Counted from the first letter of the stretch, positions 1 through 7,641 are shown. The stretch: DNA of 12,458 nucleotides from an uncultured Acetobacter sp. (GCF_937875265.1 NZ_CALLXM010000021.1:1-12458), one strand, 5' to 3'. The notes: generated by a model from the sequence alone, not told the origin. A program made the numbers and translations.

Positions 1-473
1 TGCCCGGTGGCGGCACCTCCATTGAACTCTGGCTGCCTGCCATGACAGAAGCGCGAGCTCCGGTGAGGCCGCCCGTGGCTGTACGAGGACCATCAGTTCC
101 CCGGCAGGTGTCTCCCGTGCTGCATGGTGAGACCATTCTGGTAGTGGATGATGAACCGGGCGTCCGGGCTGTTACGGCTGGTTTTCTGCGCCGTGCGGGG
201 TATGACGTGCTGGAATCTGCCAGCGGGGCAGATGCGCTGAGCATTATTGCAGACAAGCCGAATATTGCACTGGTGGTGCTGGATGTGATGATGCCGGGAA
301 TGAACGGGGACGAAGTGGCGCGGCGCCTGCATGGCGTGCGGCCTGAACTGCCTGTGCTGTTTGTAACCGGCTATTCGGACCTTGCCTTGCTGCCGGAAGG
401 GGTGATGGTTCTGCACAAGCCCTACACGCGGGATGCTCTGCTGGGGGATGTCAGGGCTATGCTGGCCGCATGA
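1..473 (+). CDS. Hybrid sensor histidine kinase, C-terminal part (partial)
   Basis: This is the 3' end of a two-component signalling protein that begins outside the window. The reading frame is open from base 3, where it encodes PGGGTSIELWLP, the typical last strand of a histidine kinase ATPase domain (G3 box and terminal LP). The ATG at 42 is therefore an internal Met, not a start. After a Pro-rich linker of about 25 residues comes a full receiver domain. Counting from that Met, the acidic pair is D36-D37 (VVDDEPG), the phospho-acceptor is D81 (VLDVMMPG), the switch Thr is T109 (FVTGYS) and the conserved Lys is K126 (HKPYT). The protein ends right after the receiver domain, with no output domain, so it probably passes phosphate on or is a sink. 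The input signal lies upstream and cannot be seen. It could be an independent gene or share transcripts with hslV, 61 bases downstream. Confidence 0.88.
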   Translation, partial: PGGGTSIELWLPAMTEARAPVRPPVAVRGPSVPRQVSPVLHGETILVVDDEPGVRAVTAGFLRRAGYDVLESASGADALSIIADKPNIALVVLDVMMPGMNGDEVARRLHGVRPELPVLFVTGYSDLALLPEGVMVLHKPYTRDALLGDVRAMLAA

Positions 474-534
474 CGATCTGTTTCCTCTAAGCAGGCCCTT
501 GTGCTGGCAGCAGGAAAGCCTATCTTTTTCTACC

Positions 535-1140
535 ATGCAAAGCTTTCAGACAGCCTCCTCCTCGCATGATCCCGTCGGATGGCACGGGACAACTATCCTC
601 TGTGTCCGGCGTGGCCCAACAGTGGCCATGGCTGGTGACGGGCAGGTGACGCTCGGCCAGACCGTTATCAAGGGTAACGCCCGCAAGGTGCGGCGCATTG
701 GTCCCTCTGGTTCCATTCTGGCTGGGTTTGCCGGGGCAACGGCAGATGCCTTTACCCTGCTTGAGCGACTGGAAGCCAAGCTGGAACGCTACCCCAATCA
801 GCTGGAACGCGCCTGTGTTGAGCTGGCCAAGGACTGGCGGACCGACCGCTATCTGCGACGGCTGGAAGCTATGATGCTTGTCGCGGATGCAGAGCATTCC
901 TACACGCTGACAGGGAATGGCGATGTGCTGGAACCGGAAGATGGCATTATTGCCATCGGTTCCGGTGGAAATTTTGCGCTGTCTGCGGCCCGTGCGCTGC
1001 TGACAGTCGAGACACTGGATGCTGAAGAAATTGTCCGGCGCTCCATGAAAATTGCCGGTGATATCTGCGTTTATACCAACCATTCTGTAACGGTTGAAAC
1101 GCTGACGGCCTCTTCCGCAACTGATAAGGCTTCTTCCTGA
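535..1140 (+). CDS. hslV: ATP-dependent protease proteolytic subunit HslV
   Basis: HslV (ClpQ) is the threonine peptidase of the cytoplasmic HslUV protease, a two-ring dodecamer that degrades proteins unfolded by HslU. The 201-residue product shows the family pattern. GTTI marks the mature N-terminus, with catalytic Thr at residue 19. AGDGQVTLGQTV then carries the conserved Asp (D35, mature position 17), and GNARKVRR carries the Lys at mature position 33 (K51). The reading frame is open further upstream to an ATG at 433, but that start lies inside the kinase gene and would add 34 unrelated residues. The ATG at 535 is preferred, with AGGAAAG at 512-518 as a rather distant ribosome site. It leaves an 18-residue propeptide to be removed before Thr19, unlike the enterobacterial form, which loses only Met. 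The stop codon overlaps the hslU start by one base (TGATG), which suggests translational coupling. Confidence 0.95.
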   Translation: MQSFQTASSSHDPVGWHGTTILCVRRGPTVAMAGDGQVTLGQTVIKGNARKVRRIGPSGSILAGFAGATADAFTLLERLEAKLERYPNQLERACVELAKDWRTDRYLRRLEAMMLVADAEHSYTLTGNGDVLEPEDGIIAIGSGGNFALSAARALLTVETLDAEEIVRRSMKIAGDICVYTNHSVTVETLTASSATDKASS

Positions 1141-2453
1141 TGGACGCACCGACATTTTCTCCGAGGGAAATTGTCTCGGAGCTTGATCGCTTTATTATCG
1201 GGCAGGCAGATGCCAAACGGGCTGTCGCGATTGCGCTGCGCAACCGCTGGCGGCGGTCGCAGTTGCCAGAGGTGTTGCGCGAAGAGGTTGTGCCCAAAAA
1301 CATCCTGATGATTGGCCCGACCGGCTGCGGTAAAACAGAAATTGCCCGCAGGCTGGCCAAACTGGCGCAGGCCCCGTTCCTGAAAGTGGAAGCCACAAAG
1401 TTTACGGAAGTGGGCTACGTGGGGCGCGATGTGGAAAGCATTGTGCGTGATCTGGTTGAAGCCTCCATCACCATGTTGCGGGAGGTGAGCCGCAAGGACG
1501 TGGCAACCCGTGCCGCACAGGCCGCGGAAGATCGTCTGCTGGAAGCACTGGTTGGAACAGGTGCTTCAGCTGAGACCAAGAATAAGTTTCGCGCCATGCT
1601 GCGTGACGGGCAACTGGAAGATAAGGAAATCGAAATCGCCGTGGTGGAGGCCGCGCCATCTGGTGGGGGTGAAATGCCGGGGATGATGCCGGGTCAGGTC
1701 ATCAACTTTGGTGAGATGATGAAGAACTTCATGAACCGTGCCCCGCAGCAGCGCCGCCTGAAAGTGGCCGCAGCACGGGAGTATCTGGAGCGTGAAGAAG
1801 CCGACAAGATGCTGGATACCGAGGCGCTGACCCGTGAGGCCGTGGCGCATGCGCAGGAAAACGGCATTGTCTTTCTGGATGAGATCGACAAAGTCTGTGG
1901 CCGCGCTGCTGATGGCGGCGGGCGCAGTGGTGATGTCTCGCGTGAAGGCGTGCAGCGTGACTTGCTGCCGCTGATTGAAGGCACCACGGTGTCCACCAAA
2001 TACGGCGCGGTGAAAACGGACCATATTCTGTTTATTGCGTCCGGTGCATTCCATCTGGCCAAACCGTCTGATCTGCTGCCGGAGTTACAGGGGCGTCTGC
2101 CTATTCGGGTTGAGCTTCAGCCTCTGTCCCGTGAGGATTTGCGGCGTATTCTGACGGACCCTGAACATTCTCTTCTCAAGCAATATACAGCATTGCTGGG
2201 CACGGAAAATGTCACGCTGACCTTCTCTGACGGTGCCGTGGAGGCACTGGCCGAGCTGGCGGCGGATATTAATGACCGCGTGGAAAATATCGGCGCGCGG
2301 CGTCTTGCCACAGTGCTGGAAAAGCTGCTGGAGGAAATCTCCTTCACAGCGTCTGACCGTAACGGAGAGGTCATTCATGTTGAAGCCTCTCTAGTTCAGG
2401 AAAAAGTTGCTCCTCTGGCCCGTAAGGGCGATCTCAGCCGGTTTATTCTGTAA
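1140..2453 (+). CDS. hslU: ATP-dependent protease ATPase subunit HslU
   Basis: HslU (ClpY) is the AAA+ unfoldase that caps HslV and threads substrates into it using ATP. The 437-residue protein is of normal family length. Visible motifs in order are the N-terminal box DRFIIGQADAKRAVA (about 16-30), Walker A GPTGCGKT (59-66), the substrate-gripping pore loop GYVG (92-95), a variable intermediate domain (about 110-230) with a Gly/Met-rich segment near 175-188, Walker B IVFLDEID (243-250), sensor 1 region SGAFH (301-305) and sensor 2 GARR (385-388). The C-terminus DLSRFIL is the conserved tail that inserts into HslV to activate it. The ATG shares a base with the hslV stop, and its own TAA shares its last base with the sufE ATG (TAATG). 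No truncation or missing catalytic residue is seen. Confidence 0.97.
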   Translation: MDAPTFSPREIVSELDRFIIGQADAKRAVAIALRNRWRRSQLPEVLREEVVPKNILMIGPTGCGKTEIARRLAKLAQAPFLKVEATKFTEVGYVGRDVESIVRDLVEASITMLREVSRKDVATRAAQAAEDRLLEALVGTGASAETKNKFRAMLRDGQLEDKEIEIAVVEAAPSGGGEMPGMMPGQVINFGEMMKNFMNRAPQQRRLKVAAAREYLEREEADKMLDTEALTREAVAHAQENGIVFLDEIDKVCGRAADGGGRSGDVSREGVQRDLLPLIEGTTVSTKYGAVKTDHILFIASGAFHLAKPSDLLPELQGRLPIRVELQPLSREDLRRILTDPEHSLLKQYTALLGTENVTLTFSDGAVEALAELAADINDRVENIGARRLATVLEKLLEEISFTASDRNGEVIHVEASLVQEKVAPLARKGDLSRFIL

Positions 2454-2896
2454 TGAACGCACCCTTTTTACTGCCCGAAGAAGACACCGCCGCTGAGGCG
2501 ATTGACGCGATCCGTGACGAGCTGGATATCTTTGATGACTGGATGGAACGCTACCAGTACATCATTGAAATGGGCCGTAAGCTGCCGCCGTTTCCGCCGG
2601 AATGGTGCAATGATGAGCATCGGGTTCCGGGCTGCCAGAGTCAGGTCTGGCTGGAAGCGCGGGAAGAGGGCGGCAAGCTCTACTTTGCCGGACTTTCCGA
2701 TGCCGCGATTGTCTGCGGGCTGGTCGCCTTACTGCTGCGGGTTTATTCCGGGCGCCCCTGTGAGGAAATTATGAGCACAGACCCACAGTTTCTGCGGGAT
2801 CTCGGGCTGGTGCAGGCTCTTTCTACCAACCGTGGGAACGGGGTGGAAGCTATGGCGCGGGCTATTCGGTCTGCCGCGGCGTCTTTGAAAGTCTAA
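2453..2896 (+). CDS. sufE: SufE family sulfur acceptor for Fe-S cluster assembly
   Basis: SufE accepts persulfide sulfur from the cysteine desulfurase SufS and passes it to the SUF scaffold that builds iron-sulfur clusters in the cytoplasm. The 147-residue protein has the family hallmarks: WMERYQYIIEMGRKLPPFP near residues 30-48, VPGCQSQVW with the sulfur-accepting Cys at 61, and the C-terminal STNRGNG motif at about 125-131. The ATG overlaps the hslU stop by one base. There is no separate promoter, so it is probably translated by coupling at the end of a hslV-hslU-sufE transcript. It is not next to suf genes here, so its partner SufS must be encoded elsewhere. A CsdE-like role would be an alternative within the same family. 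A hairpin terminator follows about 55 bases after the stop. Confidence 0.92.
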   Translation: MNAPFLLPEEDTAAEAIDAIRDELDIFDDWMERYQYIIEMGRKLPPFPPEWCNDEHRVPGCQSQVWLEAREEGGKLYFAGLSDAAIVCGLVALLLRVYSGRPCEEIMSTDPQFLRDLGLVQALSTNRGNGVEAMARAIRSAAASLKV

Positions 2897-2950
2897 GGAG
2901 AAATTTCTGGTTTTTGGATTTTCACGTCTTGGCGGTATGAGAAAAATAGG

Positions 2951-2993
2951 AAAGCTCTTCAGGCTACACTAAGTGTTTGGAGGGCTTTTTTTA
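2951..2993 (+). terminator. Intrinsic terminator of hslV-hslU-sufE
   Basis: AAAGCTCT at 2951-2958 pairs with AGGGCTTT at 2981-2988 (eight pairs, one G-U). Weaker inner pairing includes ACAC 2966-2969 with GTGT 2973-2976. Seven T residues (2986-2992) follow at once. It lies about 55 bases after the sufE stop on the same strand. The long, imperfect middle makes it weaker than the neighbouring hairpin at 3028. Confidence 0.7.
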
Positions 2994-3027
2994 TTGGCTC
3001 AAAGTTATCGTTCAAATATTTGAGCAT

Positions 3028-3065
3028 AAAAAAACCGGCGGCTGAAAACAGCGCGCCGGTTTTTT
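3028..3065. terminator. Bidirectional terminator between convergent operons
   Basis: ACCGGCG plus GCTG (3034-3044) pairs with CAGC and CGCCGGT (3049-3060) around an AAAA loop, with a single bulged G at 3053. A seven-A tract (3028-3034) precedes it and a six-T tract (3060-3065) follows, so both strands read as a GC-rich hairpin with a U-tract. It sits 34 bases past the stop of the minus-strand aldehyde dehydrogenase operon and downstream of sufE on the plus strand. It probably ends the first and backs up the sufE terminator. Confidence 0.88.
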
Positions 3066-3099
3066 GTAACCGTTGGTCAGATTCTGGAAAAAGCCTGCG

Positions 3100-5424
3100 T
3101 TATGCAGATTTTTTCTCAGAAAGACCTTTCAGCACGTCCGCAGGGCGGATGGGCTGGTGGCGCAGGCGAACGCCCACAGCATTGAACACGCCATTTGCAA
3201 TGGCTGCACCAATGGTGGTCACACCCGGTTCACCAAGCCCCATGGGCTTTTCAGTGCTTGCAACAAACTCGATATCCATTTCCGGGATGTCGGTAATGCG
3301 CAGCGGTGTGTAGGTGTTCAGGTTACGGTCCCGCACGTTGCCGTTTTCGATTTCGGTGTTCTCAAACAGTGCCATGCTCAGGCCCCACAGAGCGCCACCT
3401 TCCGTCTGGGCCATCGCGCCATCCGGGTCCACAATCGTGCCGGCATCCAGCACCAGCCAGATTTTCTGGCATGTTACAGCGCCTGTCTTGCGGTCCACAT
3501 GCACCTGCACAGCACCTGCCGTCCAGGTCGGCATAGCGCGTTCCTGCCCGAAGGTGGTGGCAATGCCAATGGCCGTATCTTTCGGCAACTGGGTTTTGCC
3601 ATAGCCGCATTTTTCCACCAGACGCTTAAGCACGTTGGCCTGACGGGCTGCACCACCCACAGAGTCCGGCGCGGTGCCTGCATTGCGGCCTTTAGCCGTG
3701 AGCAGGGAGAGACGGAATTCAACCGGCTCATGCCCCAGCTCATGCGCCAGTTCATCCAGAAACGCTTCATGCGCCCACGGCGTCCAGCCGGAGCTCACGG
3801 AACGCAGCCAGCCTGGACGGAACGTGGCATCAGCCAGATCGTTATCCAGCGCACGCACACGCATCGGGCCAACGTCATACCAGTGATCAGCGCCAGCAAT
3901 GGCAAACTGATCATAAGGTTTGCCGTCAGCACCTTTTTCCATGAAGGCCGCAGCCATCACGCCAGTCGGCCAGCCAGCAGACGCATGGTGCTGCCAGCCT
4001 TTAAGGGCTTTCTGGTCATCCATAGCCACACGCACCGTCTGGATGGACGGGGAGCGGAAGGAGTCAAACTGCATATCATCTGAGCGGGTCAGGATCAGTT
4101 TGACCGGCTTGCCGTCTATCGCTTTGGAAATCAGCGCAGCAGGAACCGCGTAATCTCCGTTCAGGCGTCGGCCAAAGCCACCGCCCAGCAGATAGCTGCG
4201 CATGACAACGTCTGTTTCCTTGACCTGAAGTGCCTTGGCAATAACCGGCAGGAACAGGGACTGCCACTGGTTACCACAATGGATTTCCCATTTGCCGTCC
4301 TGCAGACGGGCCAGAGCATTCATGGGCTCAAGCTGGTAATGCAGCACGGAGGCGCAGGTGTAGGTCCGTTCAAAAACATGTTTGGCAGAGGAAAAGGCTT
4401 CATCCACGCCATCATCATTGAACACGCAGGAACCGCCGGTTTTCTCAGCAATCTGCTTGCGGCCATGCTCAATAATGTCTTTTTCCGAGACATTGGCCGT
4501 CTTGCCCGGTGTCCAGGTAACCTTCAGCGCATCGGTTGCGCGGATGGCTGCCGGGTAAGTCGAGGCCAGAACAGCAACCCAGCCCGGTACCGTCTCGGAA
4601 GGGTCTTCCAGAACGATGTAGCGGATATAGCCTTTGATTTTTTTTGCTTCAGTATCATCGACCGAAACAACCTTGGAGCCATAGCGCGTGGGCGGCAGTT
4701 TAGGCCGCGCATACACCATGCCTTCCAGCTTGGCATCAATACCGTAAATGGCCGTGCCGTCGGTCTTGGACGGAATGTCCAGAGCCTTGACCTCTTTACC
4801 AATCAGGCGACGCTCGGAATGCGGCTTGAGCGGCAGTTTAGCCATCTCATCCGGGCTGAAAGATCGGGTGGGGCGGGCATGGCTGACAATATCGCCAAAG
4901 GAGACGGAGCGATTGCCAGCAATCACCCGGCCACTGCGTGCGATACAGTTGGCGGGAGACGTGCCGAGCAGCTTGGCGCCTTCTTCCACCAGCACGGTGC
5001 GTGCTGCGGCACCAGCCTGACGGAAGACATCCCATGTCATCCACACAGACCATGACCCACCTGTGACCATCAGGCCCCATTTAGGGTCTGTATCCACATA
5101 GGTAATGCGGACTTTGTCCCAGTCGGCTTCCATTTCGTCCGCAATAATACGGGCGAGGGCGGTGCCGATATGCTGGCCCATTTCTGCACGGATAATGTTG
5201 ACGTTCACCACGCCATCCGGTGCGATGGAGCACCAGACAGTCGGTTCAAACGCGCCATTACCCGGCAGGCTGGCATTTTGCGGGTAGGTCTGCGCGGCAG
5301 AAGCATCCCGTGCGAACCCGAACATGAACGCCGAGCCAAGGCCTGTCAGCAGCACGCCACGGCGGGTCGGGCCACGCCCGGCCGCACGGTCCTGGCGGGC
5401 TGCAATGCGTTCGAGTTTACCCAT
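3100..5424 (-). CDS. aldH: Membrane-bound aldehyde dehydrogenase, molybdopterin-binding large subunit
   Basis: This is the catalytic subunit of the quinone-linked aldehyde dehydrogenase of acetic acid bacteria, which oxidises acetaldehyde to acetate on the periplasmic side of the inner membrane. The 774-residue protein belongs to the xanthine dehydrogenase / isoquinoline 1-oxidoreductase family. A twin-arginine export signal is visible (TRRGVLLTGLG at about 20-30, hydrophobic stretch, then ASA-A near 41-44), so it should fold with its cofactor before Tat export. Family motifs include EMGQHIGTALARIIADEME (81-99), the cofactor-binding GGGFGRR (414-420) and GLGEPG with the probable catalytic Glu732. 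The ATG at 5424 was chosen over an upstream one at 5484 because GAGGAG lies at ribosome-site distance and the start overlaps the small-subunit stop by eight bases. Overall resemblance to AldH as I remember it is strong, but the paralogous AldSLC-type enzyme of the same bacteria is an alternative. Confidence 0.92.
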   Translation of the reverse strand: MGKLERIAARQDRAAGRGPTRRGVLLTGLGSAFMFGFARDASAAQTYPQNASLPGNGAFEPTVWCSIAPDGVVNVNIIRAEMGQHIGTALARIIADEMEADWDKVRITYVDTDPKWGLMVTGGSWSVWMTWDVFRQAGAAARTVLVEEGAKLLGTSPANCIARSGRVIAGNRSVSFGDIVSHARPTRSFSPDEMAKLPLKPHSERRLIGKEVKALDIPSKTDGTAIYGIDAKLEGMVYARPKLPPTRYGSKVVSVDDTEAKKIKGYIRYIVLEDPSETVPGWVAVLASTYPAAIRATDALKVTWTPGKTANVSEKDIIEHGRKQIAEKTGGSCVFNDDGVDEAFSSAKHVFERTYTCASVLHYQLEPMNALARLQDGKWEIHCGNQWQSLFLPVIAKALQVKETDVVMRSYLLGGGFGRRLNGDYAVPAALISKAIDGKPVKLILTRSDDMQFDSFRSPSIQTVRVAMDDQKALKGWQHHASAGWPTGVMAAAFMEKGADGKPYDQFAIAGADHWYDVGPMRVRALDNDLADATFRPGWLRSVSSGWTPWAHEAFLDELAHELGHEPVEFRLSLLTAKGRNAGTAPDSVGGAARQANVLKRLVEKCGYGKTQLPKDTAIGIATTFGQERAMPTWTAGAVQVHVDRKTGAVTCQKIWLVLDAGTIVDPDGAMAQTEGGALWGLSMALFENTEIENGNVRDRNLNTYTPLRITDIPEMDIEFVASTEKPMGLGEPGVTTIGAAIANGVFNAVGVRLRHQPIRPADVLKGLSEKKSA

Positions 5425-5890
5425 TAGACTTCTCCTCACGCATGGCGGCGGCGGCTTTTTTGATAGCCTTGCGGATGCGGACATAGGTCATGCAGCGGCA
5501 CAGGCTTCCGCCCATCACACCGTCAATTTCCTCATCCGTCGGGTCCGGATAGTCTTTCAGCAGGCTGACCGCCTGCATGATCTGACCAGACTGGCAGTAG
5601 CCGCACTGCGGAACCTGAATATCTCGCCATGCCACCTGCACAGGGTGCTCACCCTCAGGGTGCAGGCCTTCAATCGTGGTGATCTCAGCGCCTTCTACAG
5701 AGCTGATTGGCGTAATGCAGGAGCGGGTGGCGCGGCCCCCCACATGTACGGTGCAGGCACCGCACTGGCCAACACCACAGCCAAATTTTGTGCCTGTCTG
5801 GTCCAGATCGTCACGCAGGGCCCAGAGCAGGGGGGTATCTTCTGGCACATCGACGGAAACGTCACGGCCATTGAGTTTGAACTTAATCAT
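5417..5890 (-). CDS. Aldehyde dehydrogenase small subunit with two [2Fe-2S] clusters
   Basis: This subunit carries electrons from the molybdopterin site to the cytochrome subunit. The 157-residue protein has the usual two-domain layout of the family. An N-terminal plant-ferredoxin-type domain has cluster ligands C38, C43, C46 and C58 (GCGVGQCGACTV...SC). A helical C-terminal domain has C96, C99, C131 and C133 (QCGYCQSG and LCRCM). There is no signal peptide, so it is probably carried through the Tat pathway bound to the Tat-tagged large subunit. The ATG at 5890 has GGAG about eight bases upstream. The gene begins 20 bases after the cytochrome stop, and its end overlaps the large-subunit start, which favours equal synthesis of the two partners. 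Published systems call it aldF or aldG; I am not sure which, so no symbol is given. Confidence 0.94.
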   Translation of the reverse strand: MIKFKLNGRDVSVDVPEDTPLLWALRDDLDQTGTKFGCGVGQCGACTVHVGGRATRSCITPISSVEGAEITTIEGLHPEGEHPVQVAWRDIQVPQCGYCQSGQIMQAVSLLKDYPDPTDEEIDGVMGGSLCRCMTYVRIRKAIKKAAAAMREEKSNG

Positions 5891-5910
5891 GAGTGGCTCC
5901 GTGTGCCGCC

Positions 5911-7242
5911 TTAGTGAGAAGAGTTGACGGGAGGGGTTTTAACGGTCTTGCGAATTTCCGCGGCTTTCTTCTCAAGGTCTGTCCAAGGCGGCAGCGTGGT
6001 GCGTGTGCGGCGCAGATAGGCAGCAATACGGGCCATGTCTGCATCGGACAGAGCGTTATAGAAGCTGGGCATGGCAACGCCGGACTGACCTTCTTCCGCA
6101 GTCAGGCCGTGCAGCATGACCTGATAAAGATTGGTCGGCTCATCCAGCCACAGCGCGTTGTTCAGAGCCAGATCCGGGCGGCCCAGCACGGGCATCGGAG
6201 CGGCATTGTAATGGCAGGCCCCACAGGCGCCCTGATACAGGCGTGCATCCGGGTCCAGCGTGTTTGGCCCAACCAGATCAATTTTGGACTGTTCCATGGC
6301 GCGGGCCAGAGCGGCCTTGTCATGCCCCTGACGTTCCGCAGCGTGGTCCACTTCCGCATAGTAATGCGCAATGGCGTGCACATCATATTCCGGAACCTGA
6401 GACAGGAAGCGATGCGGGATGGGGGACATTGGGCCGCCAGCCGGTCCGTGCAGCGGTGCTACGCCAAAGCGCAGATACTGGTACAGTTCGTCTTCCGTCC
6501 ATGTGGTGGGGGTGGGGTTTTTGTCATTCAGCGGGGGTGCAATCCACGCATCAACAACAGCTCCATCATACATGGAGCCCTTCTTTTCAGCCCCCATCAG
6601 GTTACGTGGCGTATGGCAGGCCCCACAATGGGCATTGCCTTCTGCCAGGTAAGCACCGCGGTTCCACAGCGCATCATGGCTGGGGTCAGGCTTGTAGACA
6701 CCCGGCGTGAAGAACATCAGCTTCCATGCTGCCTGACCGATGCGCAGGCTGAGAGGGAAGGGGAGTTCATTAGGACGACGTGACATATGCACGGCGGGGC
6801 GTGTCATCAGGAAGGCATACAGATCAGAAATGTCCTGATCCGTCATTTTGGTGAAGTGATCGTAGGGGAAGGCCGGGATCAGATGCTCACCCTTGCGGGA
6901 CACACCATAATGCAGGGAGCGGCGCAGGGCTTCTTCAGACCATTTGCCAATCCCCAATTCAGGATCCGGGGTAATGTTGGAGGAATAAATGGCCCCGAAC
7001 GGGGTTTCCATTTTGTAGTCACCAGCCAGTTCCGGGCCGGTACCATTGTCTGTGCGGGTATGGCATTCCGCGCAATAGCCTTCAGCCGCAACAATGCGAC
7101 CGCGGTCGATCTGCTCGGCAGAGAAGCTGCTGGCTGCTGGCCGCTCTATCGGGGCAATTTGCGGATACCATGCATAATACAGAAATCCGAGCCCACCCAG
7201 GGCACCAACCCCGACAGCTCCTGCTAAGAGACGTTTAATCAC
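5911..7242 (-). CDS. Aldehyde dehydrogenase three-haem cytochrome c subunit
   Basis: This is the membrane-anchored electron-transfer subunit that passes electrons from the [2Fe-2S] protein to ubiquinone. Three CXXCH haem sites are visible: CAECH, CGACH and CGACH, at residues 64, 213 and 347 when numbered from an upstream GTG at 7263. Each lies in its own cytochrome c domain with a later Met as candidate axial ligand. A hydrophobic N-terminal segment (LLAGAVGVGALGGLGFLYYAW) serves as signal-anchor, so the haem domains face the periplasm. No ATG fits the start. I prefer the GTG at 7242, giving VIKRLLAG and 443 residues, because a G-rich GGGGGT lies just upstream, although its three-base spacing is short. 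The GTG at 7263 would add seven residues but lacks a ribosome site. It is the first gene of the operon. The architecture matches the cytochrome subunits of alcohol, gluconate and aldehyde dehydrogenases of this group. Confidence 0.92.
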   Translation of the reverse strand: MIKRLLAGAVGVGALGGLGFLYYAWYPQIAPIERPAASSFSAEQIDRGRIVAAEGYCAECHTRTDNGTGPELAGDYKMETPFGAIYSSNITPDPELGIGKWSEEALRRSLHYGVSRKGEHLIPAFPYDHFTKMTDQDISDLYAFLMTRPAVHMSRRPNELPFPLSLRIGQAAWKLMFFTPGVYKPDPSHDALWNRGAYLAEGNAHCGACHTPRNLMGAEKKGSMYDGAVVDAWIAPPLNDKNPTPTTWTEDELYQYLRFGVAPLHGPAGGPMSPIPHRFLSQVPEYDVHAIAHYYAEVDHAAERQGHDKAALARAMEQSKIDLVGPNTLDPDARLYQGACGACHYNAAPMPVLGRPDLALNNALWLDEPTNLYQVMLHGLTAEEGQSGVAMPSFYNALSDADMARIAAYLRRTRTTLPPWTDLEKKAAEIRKTVKTPPVNSSH

Positions 7243-7360
7243 TCTACCCCCAATCCTGTGCACACGACAGCCAGCCGAAGCTGAAAAGCTGAAAACATCC
7301 AGCCCTTCTTCTTCGCTAGGTCCGGGAACCTGTCGTCTGAAGGTCTGTTATTTAATATGG

Positions 7361-7383
7361 GACAAAACTTATCTGGATTTGTC
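7361..7383. promoter_or_regulatory. Inverted repeat, possible operator of the aldehyde dehydrogenase operon
   Basis: GACAAA at 7361-7366 and TTTGTC at 7378-7383 form a perfect six-base inverted repeat with 11 bases between them, about 120 bases upstream of the operon start. Arm length and spacing suit a dimeric regulator, and the place is right for a promoter-proximal site. Six-base arms can arise by chance in A/T-rich DNA, so function is inference only. Confidence 0.3.
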
Positions 7384-7606
7384 TTGCAGATAAACGCATA
7401 GGTTTTGACGTGAAGCAGCAAAAATTGAATAAGATTTATTTGAAACACGAGAATGTTATGGAAATCAGCCACTTTTCCTCTTGACTATATTTTTGAATAT
7501 ATGGACATAGCCTCTTTTGCATGAAAGGCATGCGTCTGTAGCGTAATAAAGAAACGTCTTTTACGGTGAAGTCTGCACGCTTTATGCACTTTGATGCTGT
7601 GCGGGA

Positions 7607-7641
7607 ATGAGTTCTGCTCATCGGGCACAAGCAGAACTCAT
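7607..7641 (-). terminator. Perfect 12-bp inverted repeat after the polyol dehydrogenase gene
   Basis: ATGAGTTCTGCT (7607-7618) and AGCAGAACTCAT (7630-7641) are exact reverse complements around an 11-base loop. The repeat starts 16 bases after the stop of the minus-strand polyol dehydrogenase, the usual place for a 3' end hairpin. No T-tract follows on either strand, so it is not a textbook intrinsic terminator. It may instead stabilise the mRNA end or bind a regulator. Confidence 0.45.

Noticed and set aside
3073..4083. 336-codon open frame on the plus strand opposite the aldehyde dehydrogenase large subunit
   Set aside because: It lies wholly antisense to a gene with clear family motifs, has a Cys/His-rich translation with no recognisable domain, and starts inside the region just after a terminator. 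It is a codon-bias shadow.
5425..5484. Upstream start of the aldehyde dehydrogenase large subunit at 5484
   Set aside because: It would overlap the iron-sulfur subunit by 68 bases and put 20 residues before the Tat signal. The start at 5424 has a clear GAGGAG ribosome site.
7481..7510. TTGACT on the plus strand as a -35 box
   Set aside because: No acceptable -10 lies 16-18 bases downstream, and no plus-strand gene follows for more than 1.8 kb.
7239..7630. Two short minus-strand frames (77 and 64 codons) in the gene-free region
   Set aside because: They have no ribosome site, no recognisable motif, and compositions expected of A/T-rich non-coding DNA. The first also runs out of frame over the cytochrome start.
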